A stretch of DNA of 64,000 nucleotides from Mastigamoeba balamuthi (lineage: Eukaryota > Evosea > Mastigamoebida > Mastigamoebidae). Location: the NCBI GenBank assembly GCA_902651635.1, contig CACRSC010000102.1, forward strand, positions 83,805 to 147,804, given 5' to 3'. Each line of letters begins with the position of its first letter. The stretch's first letter is position 1. A program made the position numbers and the translations under genes. Below the pieces are notes generated by a model. The model saw nothing but the letters and a program-made list of their open reading frames with translations, ran no database searches and had not been told where the DNA came from. Shown piece after piece: positions 63,772 to 64,000 of this stretch.

Positions 63772-64000
63772 CGCTGCTGCTGCCGGGTTTGTTTGGGTGG
63801 GCCGCTCCGCTCAGGCAGATACGGCAGATATTTCTGTGGCGTATCTGGTCTGTATCTGCGACGTGTCCTGGCGGGGCTGGCTCCTGTTCGCCGTTCGCTG
63901 CGCTGGCTGCCAGGGGTCGGCAAAGTAGTAGAAAATTGCTTCGAGCTCTGGTCCCACTACTATGACTTCTCATATAATGAGTCATCAGTATTCCAGATAT
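63772..64000 (-). promoter_or_regulatory. 5' flank of the 63.77-kb gene
   Basis: A cluster of inverted GATAC/GTATC words at 63,817-63,862 (CAGATACGG, CAGATATTTCTG, CGTATCTGG, TGTATCTGC) 45-90 bases upstream of the start codon, then A+T-rich DNA to the window end. Promoter function is inference. Confidence 0.35.

Overview
The window looks like nuclear DNA of a GC-rich, intron-rich, unicellular eukaryote, most likely an amoebozoan. The evidence is short GT-AG introns (about 50-350 bases) and typical eukaryotic families: BRCA2, a DH-PH RhoGEF, an F-box/leucine-rich-repeat protein, C2-domain CaMK-type kinases, an acid-sphingomyelinase-like phosphodiesterase, a GT71-type glycosyltransferase, and a very large 'tiny macrocysts'-type membrane protein fused to PAS and class III cyclase domains. 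An archamoeba such as Mastigamoeba would fit, but that is inference. No bacterial operons, CRISPR arrays or convincing RNA genes were seen.

Layout. 1-3.9 kb: BRCA2 (5' end outside the window). 3.9-5.7 kb: coding-like scraps. 5.7-9.8 kb: a transposon-like unit with about 430-bp terminal inverted repeats (TIRs), enclosing an intact three-exon gene for a secreted VMO-I-domain protein. 10.4-38.2 kb: a dense host block holding, in order, the RhoGEF (-), a secreted GH43-like glycosidase (-), an F-box/LRR gene (+), a small unknown gene (-), an HNH-like gene (+), two tandem C2-kinase paralogues (-), a two-helix membrane protein (+), the giant cyclase (+) and a pseudokinase (+). 38.5-57.5 kb: an element-rich block with one complete TIR element, a fossil Ty3/Gypsy-like retroelement, a decayed SAP-domain gene, a 3.1-kb near-perfect palindrome made of two head-to-head TIR elements, scraps of BRCA2 and pseudokinase genes, and a second VMO-I gene. 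58.1-64 kb: host genes again (phosphodiesterase -, glycosyltransferase + cut by an 810-base assembly gap, unknown gene -).

The main story is traffic between host genes and the TIR family. Its interior carries a copied piece of the RhoGEF gene lying 28 kb away in this window. Fragments of BRCA2 and of the pseudokinase lie next to TIR copies, and whole VMO-I genes are associated with TIRs. Older copies show C-to-T/G-to-A decay, as expected if repeated DNA is cytosine-methylated. Separately, most host introns contain a palindromic core (A)TCAATTGA(T), a candidate splicing element or introner signature.

Caveats: three single-N joins, at least one of them clearly duplicating sequence, indicate unmerged overlapping contigs or haplotypes. 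Exon borders were read by eye; those said to keep frame were counted codon by codon, the others are provisional.
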